Of a stretch of 64,000 bases of DNA, positions 57,520 to 64,000 are shown piece after piece. Position 1 is the first letter of the stretch. Every line of letters starts with the position of its first letter. Both the position numbers and the translations under genes were made by a program. A model generated the notes under the pieces. The model searched no databases. It had not been told where the DNA came from and saw nothing but the letters and a program-made list of their open reading frames with translations. Origin of the DNA: Leisingera aquaemixtae (GTDB lineage: Bacteria; Pseudomonadota; Alphaproteobacteria; Rhodobacterales; Rhodobacteraceae); assembly GCF_001458395.1 (NCBI RefSeq), contig NZ_CYSR01000002.1:275774-339773 (forward strand), read 5' to 3'.

Positions 57520-58353
57520 TTACAGTTCGGTGCGCAGGTGCCAGAGCTCGGGGAACAGCTCCACCTCCAGCATCCGTTTCAGATAGCTGACGCCGCCGGT
57601 GCCGCCGGTGCCGCGCTTGAAGCCGATGACGCGCTCCACCGTGGTCACATGGTTGAAGCGCCAGCGGCGGAAGTAATCCTCGAAATCCACCAGCTTCTCG
57701 GCCAGCTCATACAGCTCCCAATGGGTTTCGGTGTCGCGGTAGACTTCGGTCCAGGCGGCCTGCACGGCCTCATGCGGCACATAGGCTTCGGACACATCCC
57801 GGTTCAGCACTTCCTCCGGCAACGGGAAACGTTGCGACAGAGCTTTCAAAGCCACGTCGTAGAGCGAGGGCTGTGCCAGCTCGGCTTCCAGCAGGGCCAG
57901 GATGTCCGGACGGTGGGAGTGCGGGCGCAGCATCGCCTTGTTGCGGTTGCCCAGCATGAATTCGATCTGCCGGTACTGGTGCGACTGAAAGCCGGAGCTT
58001 TGGCCCAGCTCATCCCGGAACGCGGTGTAATCCGAGGGCGTCATGGTGCGCAACACGTCCCAGGCGGAGTTCAGCTGCTCAAAGATGCGCGCCACACGGG
58101 CCAGCATCTTGAAGGCATGGTGCGCCTTGCCGGCCAGCAGCTGTTCGCGGGCGGCGGTCAGTTCGTGAATGGCCAGCCGCATCCACAGCTCAGAGGTCTG
58201 GTGCTGGATGATGAACAGCATCTCGTCATGGGTATCGGTCCATGTCTTCTGCGCGTTCAGCAGCATGTCGAGCGACAGGTAATCGCCATAGGACATGCGC
58301 CCGTCAAAGGACATCTGGGCGCCGTCGTCGGCGGGATCATAGGGTTGGGTCAT
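57520..58353 (-). CDS. kynA: Tryptophan 2,3-dioxygenase
   Basis: Heme enzyme that opens the indole ring of L-tryptophan to N-formylkynurenine. From ATG 58353 (AAGGAA upstream) the protein has 277 residues. Family signatures are [55 protein letters not shown] and the heme-pocket [30 protein letters not shown]. The frame is open further upstream but not family-like. It is the second gene after kynU on the same strand (148-base gap). The formamidase (kynB) that links the two steps is not in this window. Confidence 0.96.
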   Translation of the reverse strand: MTQPYDPADDGAQMSFDGRMSYGDYLSLDMLLNAQKTWTDTHDEMLFIIQHQTSELWMRLAIHELTAAREQLLAGKAHHAFKMLARVARIFEQLNSAWDVLRTMTPSDYTAFRDELGQSSGFQSHQYRQIEFMLGNRNKAMLRPHSHRPDILALLEAELAQPSLYDVALKALSQRFPLPEEVLNRDVSEAYVPHEAVQAAWTEVYRDTETHWELYELAEKLVDFEDYFRRWRFNHVTTVERVIGFKRGTGGTGGVSYLKRMLEVELFPELWHLRTEL

Positions 58354-58501
58354 CGTAGCGTTCCTTTTCCTTAGGGCAGTATATGTCAGGGAAAGGAATG
58401 CGTCCTCCGGTTCAGGGTGCCGCACTGGGCCAGGCGGCGCCACAGCGCGACCCAGCCCGCCGGGCGGCAAAGCGGCAGGTGATATGAGCGTGTGCGGCGC
58501 A

Positions 58502-59695
58502 TCAGGTGACCGCGTGGCGGACCATGTATTCCGGGCGGTCCCACGAAGCGTTTGCCATCACATCGGCGATGATCTCCACCGCGGCGCGCACGTCGCCCTC
58601 GTCGATGTAGAGCGGGGTAAAGCCGAAGCGCATGATGTCCGGTGCCCGGAAGTCGCCGATCACGCCGCGGGCAATCAGCGCCTGCATCGCGGCATAGCCC
58701 TCGTCGAATTTGAACGACACCTGGCTGCCGCGGAACGCCGGATCGCGGGGCGAGGCCAGCTCAAGCTGCGGGCAGGTCCGTTCCACCCCGGCGATGAACA
58801 GATCGCACAGTTCGATGGACTTGGCGCGCACGCTGTCCATGTCCGCCTTGTCCCAGATGTCCATCGCCGCCTCCAGCGCGGTCAGCTGCAGGATCGGCGG
58901 GGTGCCGACCCGCATCCGGTCGATGCCGCTGCCGGGCCGGTAGTCGAGGTCAAAAGCAAAGGGGGCTTCATGTCCCAGCCAGCCCGACAGGGCGGGACGG
59001 GCGGTCGCTGCGTGACGCGGCGAGACATAGATGAAGGCCGGCGCGCCGGGGCCGCCATTGAGGTATTTGTAGGTGCAGCCGACCGCGAAATCCGCGCGGC
59101 AGCCGGCCAGATCCACCGGAATGGCGCCTGCCGAATGGGCCAGATCCCAGACCGTCAGCACGCCATGGGCATGGGCCTTTTCGGTCAGCGCCTTCATGTC
59201 GTGCTTGCGGCCGGTGCGGTAATCCACCTCGGTGATCATCAGCACCGCGATTTCCTCGGTGATAGCATCCTCGACCGCCTCCGGGTCGACCACCCGCAGC
59301 TCATAGTCCGGCCCCAGCGATTTCAGCAGCCCGCTGGCCATGTAGAGGTCGGTTGGAAAGTTGCCATTGTCCGACAGCACCACCTTGCGGCCCGGATTCA
59401 GCTCCAGCGCTGAGGCAACCGCCTGGTAGACCTTGATCGACAGCGTGTCGCCCATAACCACATGGCCCGGCTCCGCCCCGATCAGCCGCCCGATGCGGTC
59501 CCCCAGCGCCTTGGGCTTGTCCATCCAGCCGGCCTTGTTCCAGCCGGTGATCAGCATCTGCCCCCATTCGTCCTGCATCATCGCACCGACGCGCTCCTTT
59601 GCAGCGCGCGGCAGCGGACCCAGCGAGTTGCCGTCCAGATAAATCACGCCCTCAGGCAGGTCGAACATCGCCTTGGTTGCGGCAAAATCGGTCAT
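58502..59695 (-). CDS. kynU: Kynureninase
   Basis: PLP-dependent hydrolase converting kynurenine to anthranilate and alanine. The 397-residue protein has the family N-terminus [14 protein letters not shown], the [15 protein letters not shown] loop and the PLP lysine at Lys210 in [11 protein letters not shown]. It shares a strand with kynA, in the order kynU then kynA, and together they form the window's tryptophan-degradation module. A doubled AAGCTT lies upstream. Confidence 0.96.
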   Translation of the reverse strand: MTDFAATKAMFDLPEGVIYLDGNSLGPLPRAAKERVGAMMQDEWGQMLITGWNKAGWMDKPKALGDRIGRLIGAEPGHVVMGDTLSIKVYQAVASALELNPGRKVVLSDNGNFPTDLYMASGLLKSLGPDYELRVVDPEAVEDAITEEIAVLMITEVDYRTGRKHDMKALTEKAHAHGVLTVWDLAHSAGAIPVDLAGCRADFAVGCTYKYLNGGPGAPAFIYVSPRHAATARPALSGWLGHEAPFAFDLDYRPGSGIDRMRVGTPPILQLTALEAAMDIWDKADMDSVRAKSIELCDLFIAGVERTCPQLELASPRDPAFRGSQVSFKFDEGYAAMQALIARGVIGDFRAPDIMRFGFTPLYIDEGDVRAAVEIIADVMANASWDRPEYMVRHAVT

Positions 59696-59722
59696 CGGGG
59701 CCTCGCGTGCAGTGGGTATTTT

Positions 59723-59735
59723 AAGCTTGAAGCTT
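59723..59735. promoter_or_regulatory. Doubled AAGCTT upstream of kynU
   Basis: AAGCTT-G-AAGCTT, 28 bases before the kynU start codon. Tandem palindromes of this kind could be a regulator site (kyn genes are often under an Lrp/AsnC-type regulator), but no regulator gene is nearby. Confidence 0.35.
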
Positions 59736-59775
59736 TCCGCGAGTGCTACCGCATCCGCGCCTTTCTGTCCAGTGC

Positions 59776-60153
59776 CTAGGGCTTGGCCGGCTGCGGGTCC
59801 GGGATACCCAACTCGGCGCGCTTCTTTTTGGACAGATTCGCAGTGATCATCTGATAGGACAGGGTGATCTGGTCCTTCAGCTCCGCGTCGGTGAGGCCAT
59901 TGTCGTCAAATTGCTGCAGCCATTTCATTCCGCGCGAGGCCAGATAGGGCGCCGGGCGGATGCCGGGGCGCTCCTGCAGCACTTCAAAGGCGATATCGCC
60001 GGCTTTGAAGGTGAAGGCATCCCTGCCGTCAGCCCAGCCGCAGACCGCAAACAGCTTGCCACCCGCCTTCCAGACGTCCGAATTGCCCCATTGCACCACG
60101 TGTTCCGCTGCTGGAAAGGTGGCGCAGAAGACGTTGAAGGCCTCCCGGTCCAT
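59776..60153 (-). CDS. MmcQ/YjbR-family protein
   Basis: A 125-residue protein with the YjbR (DUF419) pattern: FNVFCATFPAAEHVVQWGNSDVWKAGGKLFAVCGW, then FTFKAGDIAFEVLQERPGIRPAPYLASRGMKWLQQF. The fold resembles a CyaY-like DNA-binding domain; the function is not established. Its ATG overlaps the SDR gene stop by one base (TGATG), so they are translationally coupled. Confidence 0.88.
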   Translation of the reverse strand: MDREAFNVFCATFPAAEHVVQWGNSDVWKAGGKLFAVCGWADGRDAFTFKAGDIAFEVLQERPGIRPAPYLASRGMKWLQQFDDNGLTDAELKDQITLSYQMITANLSKKKRAELGIPDPQPAKP

Positions 60154-60908
60154 CAGGTCTGCCCGCCTGCGATTTCAATGCACTGCCCGTTCACCGACCC
60201 CGACCCGGGCCCGCACAGCCACAGCGCAGCGGCGGCGACCTCGCTGGGTTCGATCAGCCGCTTGTGGCGGTTGGCGTTCACCATCACGTCCATTGCTTCC
60301 ACCGCGCTCATGCCTGCGCGCTGCGAGATCGCCGTGACATTGCGCTCGACAATCGGGGTGTCGACATAACCCGGGCACAGCGCGTTGAAGGTGAACGGCG
60401 TGCCCAGATAGTCCTCGCTCAGCGCCCGGGTCAGCCCGATCATCCCGTGTTTGCTGGCAGAGTAGCAGGCCGCCCCCTTGAGCCCCCTCAGCCCGGCGAT
60501 GGAGGACACGGTGATCACCCGCCCCCAATCGGTCTCCCGCATCGACTTGAAACAATCCCGGATCGTCAGAAAGGCACCGTCCAGGTTGGTCGCCATCATG
60601 TTGCGCCAAAACTCCATCGAGGTCTTGTGCAGCGCAGCACCCTCGGCAACACCTGCATTGGCAACACAGATCTGAACCGCTCCGCGCGCCGCCACCGCAG
60701 CCTCCACCTTGGCCGCCACGTCCGCCTCGCTGCGCACATCCATCGCCAGCGGATGCAGGCCCCCAGTGGCAACCTCCTCCAGGACCTGCTGCCTGCGCCC
60801 GGTGATGGTGACTTGCGCGCCCTCAGCGGCCAAAGCCTGGGCAATCGCCAGCCCGATGCCGGTGCCGCCGCCAGTGACCAGCGCGTGTTTGCCTTGCAAT
60901 GCCATCAT
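60153..60908 (-). CDS. SDR-family dehydrogenase, 3-hydroxybutyrate dehydrogenase-like
   Basis: A 251-residue classical short-chain dehydrogenase from ATG 60908 (GGGAGG seven bases upstream; a TTG at 60914 is the alternative). The NAD(P) site is TGGGTGIG, the active-site motifs are VANAG, SSIAG and the YSASK catalytic pair, and the C-terminus has GYVDTP. Sequence flavour is that of 3-hydroxybutyrate or related 3-hydroxyacyl dehydrogenases, but the substrate is not provable here. It heads a two-gene unit with the YjbR protein and diverges from the MBL-fold gene. Confidence 0.88.
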   Translation of the reverse strand: MMALQGKHALVTGGGTGIGLAIAQALAAEGAQVTITGRRQQVLEEVATGGLHPLAMDVRSEADVAAKVEAAVAARGAVQICVANAGVAEGAALHKTSMEFWRNMMATNLDGAFLTIRDCFKSMRETDWGRVITVSSIAGLRGLKGAACYSASKHGMIGLTRALSEDYLGTPFTFNALCPGYVDTPIVERNVTAISQRAGMSAVEAMDVMVNANRHKRLIEPSEVAAAALWLCGPGSGSVNGQCIEIAGGQT

Positions 60909-61006
60909 GCTCAATCCTCCCTGTTTTGCAGGCAGCCTAACCGGGCCGGTGCCTCTGGCAACCCCGCCGTGCCGTCACGACGCACACGCAGGGCGTTTAC
61001 AGTCAT

Positions 61007-61022
61007 ATTCACATGTGTGAAT
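61007..61022. promoter_or_regulatory. ATTC-N8-GAAT operator between SDR and MBL-fold genes
   Basis: ATTCACATGTGTGAAT has perfect 7-bp arms (ATTCACA / TGTGAAT) and a two-base centre, 30 bases before the MBL-fold start. The form ATTC-N8-GAAT is that described for SqrR/BigR-type ArsR repressors, which respond to sulfide and persulfides. No such regulator gene is in the window. Confidence 0.55.
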
Positions 61023-61051
61023 GTCGCTGCAGACCTTCAGGGAGATTTCCG

Positions 61052-62002
61052 ATGAAAGCCATTGCCGCCCTCAGCGCCGCCTTGCTGATGCCCCTTGCCG
61101 CCCACGCCAGCGAGGACATCGCCGACCAATACCCGCAGTCCGAGCTTTACTCCAAACCGGTGGAGGTCATCCCGCATGTCTTCTCCGCCATTGGCGCCAC
61201 CGCGCCGCCGACCTATGAAAACGCAGGCCATAACAACAACCTCTCCTTCATCGTGACCTCCGAAGGCGTGATGGTGATAAATGCCGGTGCCTCTGATGCG
61301 CTCGCCAAGGCGCTGCACGACGAAATCAAGCAGGTGACGGATCAGCCGGTGGTGCTGGTGATCAACGAAAACGGGCAGGGCCATGCCATGCTTGGCAACG
61401 GCTACTGGCGGGACCAGGGGGTGGATGTGCTGGCCCATGCCGAGGCGATTGCCGAGACGCAGGAAAACAGCGACCTGATCCTGCAGCGGATGCGCGGCTA
61501 CAACAAGGACCGGGCCGGGGAGACGCGGGTGGAACACGCCAACCTGTCGTTCGAGGACCGCTATGACCTCTCCCTGGGGGGGGTGGAGATGCAGGTGCTG
61601 CACCTGGGGCCGGCGCATGACCCGGGCGACATTCAGGTCTGGATCCCCGCGTGGGATCTGCTGATTGCCGGCGACATCGCCTTTCACGAGCGGATGCTGC
61701 CCATCTTTCCGCACACCTGCACCAAATGCTGGATCGAAACCTGGCAGGACAAGCTGGAGCCGCTTGACCCCGCCTATGTGATCCCGGGCCACGGCCACCC
61801 GACCAATTTGCCGCAGGTGCGCCGTTTCACCCTAGACTACCTGACGGATCTGCGGGCCAAGGTCGGCGCCCACATCGAAGCGGGCGGAGACCTCGCCAGC
61901 GCTTACTATGTTGACCAGGAGCAGTGGAAGTCCCTCGATACCTTCGAAGAGCTGGCGACCAAGAACGCGGGCCGGGTTTTTGAGGAAATGGAGTGGGAGT
62001 GA
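61052..62002 (+). CDS. Exported metallo-beta-lactamase-fold protein with altered metal motif
   Basis: A 316-residue protein from ATG 61052 (AGGGAGA upstream) with a signal peptide ending near Ala19 (AAHA-S). The MBL fold is recognisable by VTSEGVMVINAGAS, the GPAHDPGDIQVWIP region (His189), IAGDIAFH (Asp208) and IPGHGHP (His247). The main HxHxDH zinc motif is replaced by N107-x-Q109-x-H111-A112, so three of four ligands are lost. A CxxC (HTCTKC, residues 223-226) is also unusual. The closest look is to SoxH-like sulfur and quinoprotein-associated MBL proteins. Catalysis of the usual kind is doubtful. Confidence 0.8.
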   Translation: MKAIAALSAALLMPLAAHASEDIADQYPQSELYSKPVEVIPHVFSAIGATAPPTYENAGHNNNLSFIVTSEGVMVINAGASDALAKALHDEIKQVTDQPVVLVINENGQGHAMLGNGYWRDQGVDVLAHAEAIAETQENSDLILQRMRGYNKDRAGETRVEHANLSFEDRYDLSLGGVEMQVLHLGPAHDPGDIQVWIPAWDLLIAGDIAFHERMLPIFPHTCTKCWIETWQDKLEPLDPAYVIPGHGHPTNLPQVRRFTLDYLTDLRAKVGAHIEAGGDLASAYYVDQEQWKSLDTFEELATKNAGRVFEEMEWE

Positions 62003-62226
62003 GCCGGTCCCGCTGCGGTACACAAAAATATACTTAGGCAAACCGGTGAATTTGTGCAGGATCATGCCGCAAGCCGGAACGGATTCGTCGTTTCTGCGGC
62101 ACGAGGGGCATTTTGTCCTTTTCTAACAGTCCCGGCCGAACCGGTCTGGACGGCCAGGACGGATAAGGGAAAACTGCCCGCGATGTGCATGAATTCCGGA
62201 CATATTCTGCAAGGAGGCGGGGCCTG

Positions 62227-62676
62227 ATGCGGTGGCTGGATGTGCCGCCTGTGTGGCTTGCGGGCGGTGTGCTGATCGCATGGCTGCAAGCGCGGCATTT
62301 TTCGCTTGGGCTCTCTTTCGGCGGCGCCTGGGCAGAGTTTCTGAGCGGCGTCCTCCTGGGCGGCGGCCTGTTGCTGGCTTTGCTCGCCATCGCCGAGATG
62401 CGGCGGCAAAAGACCACGGTCCTGCCGCACCAGACGCCCAGCCGCCTGGTGCAGTCGGGCATCTTCAGCCGCAGCCGCAACCCGATCTACCTGGGCGATG
62501 TGCTGATCCTGGCGGGCCTCATCCTCTGGTTCGATGCGGTGCTGTCGCTGCCGCTGATCCCGGTTTTCCTCTGGCTGCTGGAGAAACGCTTTGTCATCCC
62601 GGAGGAAGACAGAATGCGCCGGACGTTCCGCGCCGACTGGGCCCGGTACGAGCGGAAAGTGCGCCGCTGGATCTGA
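62227..62676 (+). CDS. Isoprenylcysteine carboxyl methyltransferase (ICMT)-like membrane protein
   Basis: A 149-residue integral membrane protein from ATG 62227 (AGGAGG upstream). Four hydrophobic helices surround the family core LVQSGIFSRSRNPIYLGDVLILAGLIL; the terminal ERRF-like stretch KRFVIPEEDRMRRTFRADWARYERKVRRWI is also typical. Bacterial members (PEMT/ICMT fold) methylate unknown lipids or small molecules using S-adenosylmethionine. It is probably monocistronic and lies 137 bases upstream of pntA. Confidence 0.85.
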   Translation: MRWLDVPPVWLAGGVLIAWLQARHFSLGLSFGGAWAEFLSGVLLGGGLLLALLAIAEMRRQKTTVLPHQTPSRLVQSGIFSRSRNPIYLGDVLILAGLILWFDAVLSLPLIPVFLWLLEKRFVIPEEDRMRRTFRADWARYERKVRRWI

Positions 62677-62926
62677 CCGGAACGCGGCGTTGCGGCATGA
62701 CTTTGCGGCAACGCAGCAAAATCCTTGCGCAACAATCTTGCGCATTGTAGAGAAAATCATTGTGATCCGTACCCAGGGCATGCTGGCACGGGCAGGACGA
62801 GGGGACCGACAAGGTGAAAATAGGGACACCAAAAGAAACATTTCCGGGCGAAAACCGCGTTGCGATGACGCCGGACTCTGCGCGGCAGTTGCAGAAGCTG
62901 GGGTATGAGTGCGCCATTGAAATCGG

Positions 62927-63194
62927 GGCCGGGGCGGCGGCGGGGTTTTCCGATGCCGCCTATGAGGCGGCCGGGGTCGAGGTCATCAAGACACCGGCGG
63001 CGCTGTGGAAGGCCGCCGATATCGTCGCCAAGGTGCGCCAGCCCGATGCCGCCGAGCTGAAGCGGCTGACCAAGGGCAAGACGCTGATTTCCTTCTTCAA
63101 TCCGGCCGGAAACGAAGACGGCATGGCGCTGGCCAAATCCAAGGGCGCCAATGTGATCGCCATGGAAATGGTGCCGCGGATCTCCCGCGCGCAG
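62927..63194 (+). repeat. First copy of the pntA 268-bp tandem duplication
   Basis: Identical to 63195-63462 along its entire length. The junction has only one base of shared sequence (G at 63194), so boundaries can slide by one base. Confidence 0.9.
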
Positions 63195-63462
63195 GGCCGG
63201 GGCGGCGGCGGGGTTTTCCGATGCCGCCTATGAGGCGGCCGGGGTCGAGGTCATCAAGACACCGGCGGCGCTGTGGAAGGCCGCCGATATCGTCGCCAAG
63301 GTGCGCCAGCCCGATGCCGCCGAGCTGAAGCGGCTGACCAAGGGCAAGACGCTGATTTCCTTCTTCAATCCGGCCGGAAACGAAGACGGCATGGCGCTGG
63401 CCAAATCCAAGGGCGCCAATGTGATCGCCATGGAAATGGTGCCGCGGATCTCCCGCGCGCAG
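63195..63462 (+). repeat. Second copy of the pntA 268-bp tandem duplication
   Basis: Identical to the preceding 268 bases. 268 is not a multiple of three, which is why pntA is frameshifted at this point. Confidence 0.9.
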
Positions 63463-64000
63463 AAGATGGATGCGCTCAGCTCCATGGCCAATATTGCGGG
63501 CTACCGCGCGGTGATCGAGGCAGGCAACAACTTCGGCCGCTTCTTCACCGGCCAGATCACCGCCGCAGGCAAGGTGCCGCCCGCCAAGGTGCTGGTGGTC
63601 GGCGCCGGCGTCGCGGGTCTGGCCGCCATCGGCACCTCGACCTCGCTGGGCGCCGTCACCTATGCTTTCGACGTGCGCCCGGAAGTGGCCGAGCAGGTGG
63701 AATCGATGGGCGCCGAGTTCGTCTATCTCGACTTCGAGGAGGACCAGCAGGACGGCTCCGCCACCGGCGGCTATGCGGCTGTGTCCTCTCCGGAATTCCG
63801 CGAAGCGCAGCTCGCCAAGTTCCGCGAGCTGGCGCCGGAGATGGACATCGTCATCACCACCGCGCTGATCCCGAACCGCGACGCGCCCAAGCTGTGGCTT
63901 GCCGACATGGTCGCGGCAATGAAGCCCGGGTCGGTCATCGTCGACCTGGCCGCCGAGCGCGGCGGCAATGTGGAAGGCACCGTGAAGGACGAGAAGGTGG

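Larger units (their letters stand above)
62814..64000 (+). pseudogene. pntA: pntA, NAD(P) transhydrogenase alpha, frameshifted by 268-bp duplication; 3' end missing
   Basis: Proton-translocating transhydrogenase subunit (NAD(H)-binding domain I). GTG 62814 gives KIGTPKETFPGENRVAMTPD, clearly PntA, up to about residue 127. Then an exact second copy of the preceding 268 bases begins, shifting the frame by one, and the first frame stops at 63233. Removing either copy restores a continuous reading frame into RAQKMDALSSMANIAGYRA, LVVGAGVAGLAAIGT and LIPNRDAPKLW. The gene runs out of the window. As written, the protein would be truncated at 139 residues. It could be a real mutation or an assembly error. 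Confidence 0.85.

Overview
The window is high-GC alphaproteobacterial chromosome, most like the roseobacter group of Rhodobacteraceae (Phaeobacter/Leisingera/Ruegeria relatives). The clues are the gene order of the division and cell-wall cluster, a DUF2484 gene between murC and murB, CobS/CobT-type cobaltochelatase genes, and an FtsZ with a long Gln/Ala/Pro-rich linker. The species cannot be named from the sequence alone. No rRNA, tRNA, CRISPR array, phage or insertion sequence was seen. Coding density is high, and nearly all very long antisense ORFs are GC-driven shadows.

Bases 1-24600 hold the dcw (division and cell wall) cluster: ftsI (5' end cut by the window), murE, murF, mraY, murD, ftsW, murG, murC, DUF2484, a small membrane protein, murB, ddl, ftsQ, ftsA, ftsZ, then lpxC and bamD. 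Together they make lipid II precursors, flip and polymerise them, and build the septal ring; lpxC and bamD add outer-membrane functions. Two islands interrupt the cluster. The first is a reverse-strand glutaminase (glsA) between mraY and murD, with a degraded copy of the murD 5' end beyond its 3' side. The second is a reverse-strand block (BaiN-like flavoprotein, ABM monooxygenase, MarR regulator) between murD and ftsW. A textbook CtrA-type site lies upstream of ftsZ.

Bases 24600-48000 hold recN, a ClC chloride transporter, DUF427, a large Xaa-Pro aminopeptidase, a cobS - racemase-like - cobT operon (the racemase-like protein lacks both catalytic cysteines), a degenerate BLUF-like protein, a J-domain protein, bolA, DUF4177, pepT, gatB, tex, an unrecognised 428-residue protein, and pepN with a small membrane protein.

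Bases 48000-64000 are more metabolic and regulatory: malate synthase G (glcB), a GlcG/HbpS-like protein, a fasciclin protein, an XRE-cupin regulator, a PuuD-like amidohydrolase, a GNAT acetyltransferase, an isoquinoline-oxidoreductase-like molybdoenzyme pair with a divergent TetR gene, kynurenine-pathway genes kynU and kynA, a YjbR protein, an SDR dehydrogenase, a metallo-beta-lactamase-fold protein with altered metal ligands, an ICMT-like membrane methyltransferase, and pntA. pntA is broken by an exact 268-bp tandem duplication.

The intergenic DNA is rich in palindromes. One composite palindrome of about 65 bp occurs twice (6024-6105 and 40772-40848), with a truncated third copy at 38939-38978. 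Clear operator-like inverted repeats lie between several divergent genes or upstream of regulators.
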